44,263 nt of DNA from a candidate division Zixibacteria bacterium CG_4_9_14_3_um_filter_46_8. GTDB lineage: Bacteria > Zixibacteria > MSB-5A5 > UM-FILTER-46-8. Made by a program: the position numbers and the translations under genes. The notes under the pieces were generated by a model. It saw only the letters and a program-made list of their open reading frames with translations, had not been told where the DNA came from and did no database searches. Of this stretch, positions 42,127 through 44,263 are shown piece after piece. Location: positions 1 through 44,263 of the forward strand of contig PFXJ01000056.1 of the NCBI GenBank assembly GCA_002791595.1, written 5' to 3'. Positions within the stretch are counted from its first letter, which is position 1; the number at the start of each line of letters is the position of its first letter.

Positions 42127-44250
42127 ATGAAAAAGCTGTTAATGCTATCAGTTTTGTGCGGGATTGTTTTAGGTTTCACAACTCTGGTCGGGGCTAATCC
42201 CGGCGATACCCTGTGGACGCGGACTTATGGGGGCAACAGTACTGATTACGCTTGGTCCGTCCAAGAGACCGCCGACGGGGGATACATAATCGCCGGTTGG
42301 ACAGTTTCCTTCGGCGGTTTGGATTTCTATCTAGTGAAAACCGATGCCAGCGGGGATACCCAGTGGACGCGGATTTATGACCACGACGGTGATAATGAGG
42401 CCTACTCCGCCCAACAGACGACTGACGGAGGATACATAATCGCCGGTTGGACCGTAGGCATGAATTTCTATTTGGTGAAAACCGACGCCGGGGGGAATAC
42501 CCTGTGGACAAGGACTTATGGGGGCAGTATGAGTGATTGGGCTTACTCTGTCCAACAAACGACCGACGGGGGATACATAATCGCCGGTTTCACCTATTCT
42601 TTCGGCGCGGGTAACTCTGATTGCTACCTGGTGAAAACCAACGCAGATGGGGATACGCTATGGACGCGGACTTACGGGGGCAGTTTTAATGATGAGGCTT
42701 ACTCCGTTCAACAGACCACCGACGGCGGATACATAATCGCCGGTAGGACCGGTTCCTTCGGCGCCGGTTACAGCGATATCTACCTGGTGAAAACCGACGC
42801 CGGCGGGGATACCCTATGGACGCGGACCTATGGGGGCTGGAGTAATGATGAGGCTCATTCCATCCAACAAACCACTGATGGGGGGTACATAATCGCCGGT
42901 TATACCGGTTCGTTCGGCGCCGGTAACTCCGACTTCTACCTAATGAAAACCGACGCCAACGGGGATACTCTTTGGACGCGGACTTGGGGAGATAGTGAAC
43001 AAGATGAGGCTTTCTCGGTCCAACAGACGACCGACGGGGGATACATCATCGCCGGTAGGACTGAATCCTTCGGCGCCGGTTCGAACGATATCTACCTGGT
43101 GAAAACCGATGCCGGTGGGAATACCCTGTGGACCCGGACTTATGGGGGCAGTAATTATGAGTACGCTTACTCCGTCCAACAGACGACCGATGGGGGATAC
43201 ATAATCGCTGGCTGGACCGGGTCCTTCGGCGCCGGTGCCCTCGATTTCGGCTTGGTGAAGGTCAAGGGTGAAAACCCTGCTGTCATCGACATAGTCAATA
43301 GCCCTAAATATCCGGGGCCAGACCAGCTCTGCGAAGTTTCGGCAATCATCACCGACTTCTATGATGGCTGGGTGGATTACGCTGACCTTCATTACGACAC
43401 CGGCTCCGGCTATACGTCAATTCTCATGAGCAATGCCGCCGATTCTTTCTATGCCACCATCCCCGGTCAACCGGAAAGCACGCTGGTCAACTATTACATC
43501 ATTGCAACCGACAACCTTGGATCTACGACCGCATCTGACACTTTCTCTTATTTTGTGGTTGAAAAAGTCGCCTCGATTTATATGCTCCCGATGCACCCGC
43601 CGATAGAGGTCTCACCTGGCAGTTATTTCACATTTATTGGCGTCCTCCAGAATGATACACCAGTGCCGCAAGCCATCGATGTCTGGATAATGCTCGATGT
43701 TCCGGGAATCGGAAGTTATGGGCCTATAAGTCGATATAACAATGTCCCTCTTGCGCCGAATCAGGTGATCTGGAGCGGGGCAGTTAGGCAGAATATACCG
43801 TCATTCGCGCCGCTTGGTGATTACCAATATTACGCCATCTGCGGTGATTATGGAGAATCTGGCCCGGAGGTGGTAATCGATTCGGCATCATTCCCATTCA
43901 CGGTGATACCAGGGAAAATATCGGGGGGCGCGACCGATTGGAAATTGAGCGGCTGGTTCGATAATGATAATCAGGAAAATAGGCCGATAGAATTCTCTCT
44001 CTCCAATAGTTATCCAAATCCTTTCAATGCCTCTACCACCATCGAATATCAAATGCCTTTTGATTCCAAAGTGAAATTGGAGATTTTCAATCTGCGCGGG
44101 CAAAAAGTGGCTACGTTAGTGGATGGGAATATCCCCGCGGGCAATCATCAAGTGAGTTGGGATGCTTCGCAATATTCCAGCGGGATATATTTCTATCGAC
44201 TGGTGGTTGGGGAGAAAACGTTTGCCCAGCGGATGACGTTGTTGAAGTGA
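42127..44250 (+). CDS. Seven-repeat (probable beta-propeller) surface protein with type IX sorting domain
   Basis: The 707-residue protein has a signal peptide (LSVLCGIVLGFTTLVGA). Seven repeats of about 50-55 residues follow, each running WTRTYGG, then SVQQTTDGGYIIAG, FGAG and YLVKTDA. Seven units of this size suggest a seven-bladed propeller. From about residue 385 come Ig-like or beta-sandwich segments. The last 80 residues are a sorting domain: SNSYPNPFNASTTIEYQMP, FNLRGQKVATLVDG, SSGIYFYRLVVG and the end RMTLLK. This is how FCB-group type IX substrates end. Ligand and role are unknown; adhesion or a structural surface function is plausible. Confidence 0.85.
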   Translation: MKKLLMLSVLCGIVLGFTTLVGANPGDTLWTRTYGGNSTDYAWSVQETADGGYIIAGWTVSFGGLDFYLVKTDASGDTQWTRIYDHDGDNEAYSAQQTTDGGYIIAGWTVGMNFYLVKTDAGGNTLWTRTYGGSMSDWAYSVQQTTDGGYIIAGFTYSFGAGNSDCYLVKTNADGDTLWTRTYGGSFNDEAYSVQQTTDGGYIIAGRTGSFGAGYSDIYLVKTDAGGDTLWTRTYGGWSNDEAHSIQQTTDGGYIIAGYTGSFGAGNSDFYLMKTDANGDTLWTRTWGDSEQDEAFSVQQTTDGGYIIAGRTESFGAGSNDIYLVKTDAGGNTLWTRTYGGSNYEYAYSVQQTTDGGYIIAGWTGSFGAGALDFGLVKVKGENPAVIDIVNSPKYPGPDQLCEVSAIITDFYDGWVDYADLHYDTGSGYTSILMSNAADSFYATIPGQPESTLVNYYIIATDNLGSTTASDTFSYFVVEKVASIYMLPMHPPIEVSPGSYFTFIGVLQNDTPVPQAIDVWIMLDVPGIGSYGPISRYNNVPLAPNQVIWSGAVRQNIPSFAPLGDYQYYAICGDYGESGPEVVIDSASFPFTVIPGKISGGATDWKLSGWFDNDNQENRPIEFSLSNSYPNPFNASTTIEYQMPFDSKVKLEIFNLRGQKVATLVDGNIPAGNHQVSWDASQYSSGIYFYRLVVGEKTFAQRMTLLK
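42206..43260 (+). repeat. Coding tandem array of seven ~150-160-bp units
   Basis: The seven protein repeats are also highly alike as DNA. For example, the stretch encoding DGGYIIAG, GGATACATAATCGCCGGT, recurs in nearly every unit with at most one or two changes. Low synonymous divergence points to recent duplication or ongoing gene conversion between units. Confidence 0.7.
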
Positions 44251-44263
44251 TTCTCCCTCACCC
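44251..44263. repeat. Start of another copy of the CCCTCACCC-type hairpin repeat
   Basis: The last bases, TTCTCCCTCACCC, equal the start of the branched repeat near 2976-2988. The copy is cut by the window end. Confidence 0.5.

Noticed and set aside
42206-43260. CRISPR-like regular repeats
   Set aside because: Repeats are about 150-160 bp, contiguous, in frame and encode propeller units. There are no short spacers and no cas genes.
1-44263. tRNA and rRNA genes
   Set aside because: I saw no cloverleaf with a TTCGA-type loop and CCA end, and no conserved rRNA sequence. A dedicated RNA search would settle this.

Overview
The window looks like a chromosomal piece from an uncultivated Gram-negative bacterium of the FCB superphylum; a Zixibacteria-like lineage is my best guess. 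Two large secreted proteins end in the YPNPFN-type C-terminal module typical of type IX (Por) secretion-sorted proteins. An LpxH-like enzyme implies lipid A. Composition is moderate in GC. Well-formed promoters share a TTGAC-N16/17-TATATT pattern. The phylum assignment is an inference from these traits; I see no rRNA or tRNA gene.

Layout. (1) 1-5.6 kb: the end of an aspartate-aminotransferase-like enzyme fused to an HPr-kinase-like P-loop domain, a secreted coiled-coil protein, an ammonia-lyase of the HutH/PAL family preceded by a relic duplicate of its own first 12 codons, and an unknown envelope protein. (2) 5.7-7.5 kb: a three-gene unit around a TauE/SafE anion exporter. (3) 7.9-10.1 kb: a small secreted protein and a frameshifted FG-GAP-like surface protein with a sorting domain. 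(4) 10.2-14.2 kb: a PEP-synthase-like protein lacking the usual C-terminal barrel (minus strand), a broken DUF4287/YdeI-like gene, and a decayed membrane glycosyltransferase that still has a strong promoter. (5) 14.3-18.5 kb: a tightly packed trio: a secreted protein with twelve D-x-G-x-D-x-Y repeats, a HEAT-repeat protein and a YprB-like exonuclease with TPRs. (6) 18.5-22.4 kb: signalling genes: two HDOD proteins, a sigma-region-4-like protein overlapping a ribbon-helix-helix-like protein, and a TPR protein.

(7) 22.8-34.9 kb: housekeeping. accD-folC, yjbQ-mtnA, rplM-rpsI, then rpsB-tsf-pyrH-frr-uppS-cdsA with a highly structured leader before rpsB, followed by an MscS channel with a cyclic-nucleotide-binding tail and an RlmD-type rRNA methyltransferase. 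(8) 35-40.4 kb: a Mre11/Rad50-like pair (YhaO/YhaN type), a HIT-family nucleotide enzyme, and, overlapping it, a protein joining two helix-turn-helix units to an aconitase-fold region in which the Fe-S cysteines and active-site motif are replaced. This last gene is the most unusual item in the window. (9) 40.4-44.3 kb: lpxH on the minus strand, a 0.7-kb mosaic of nested inverted and direct repeats, and a seven-repeat, probably beta-propeller, surface protein with a sorting domain.

The non-coding DNA is rich in dispersed hairpin repeats: GTCAGGT/ACCTGAC units, CCCGAC-GTCGGG units and CCCTCACCC-type units. They occur near 1.7 kb, 2.95 kb, 41.2-41.9 kb and at the very end of the window, and a piece may be embedded in the 5' end of the HEAT-repeat gene. 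Several genes (the frameshifted FG-GAP protein, DUF4287/YdeI, the glycosyltransferase and the hutH relic) show gene decay concentrated in the first 14 kb.
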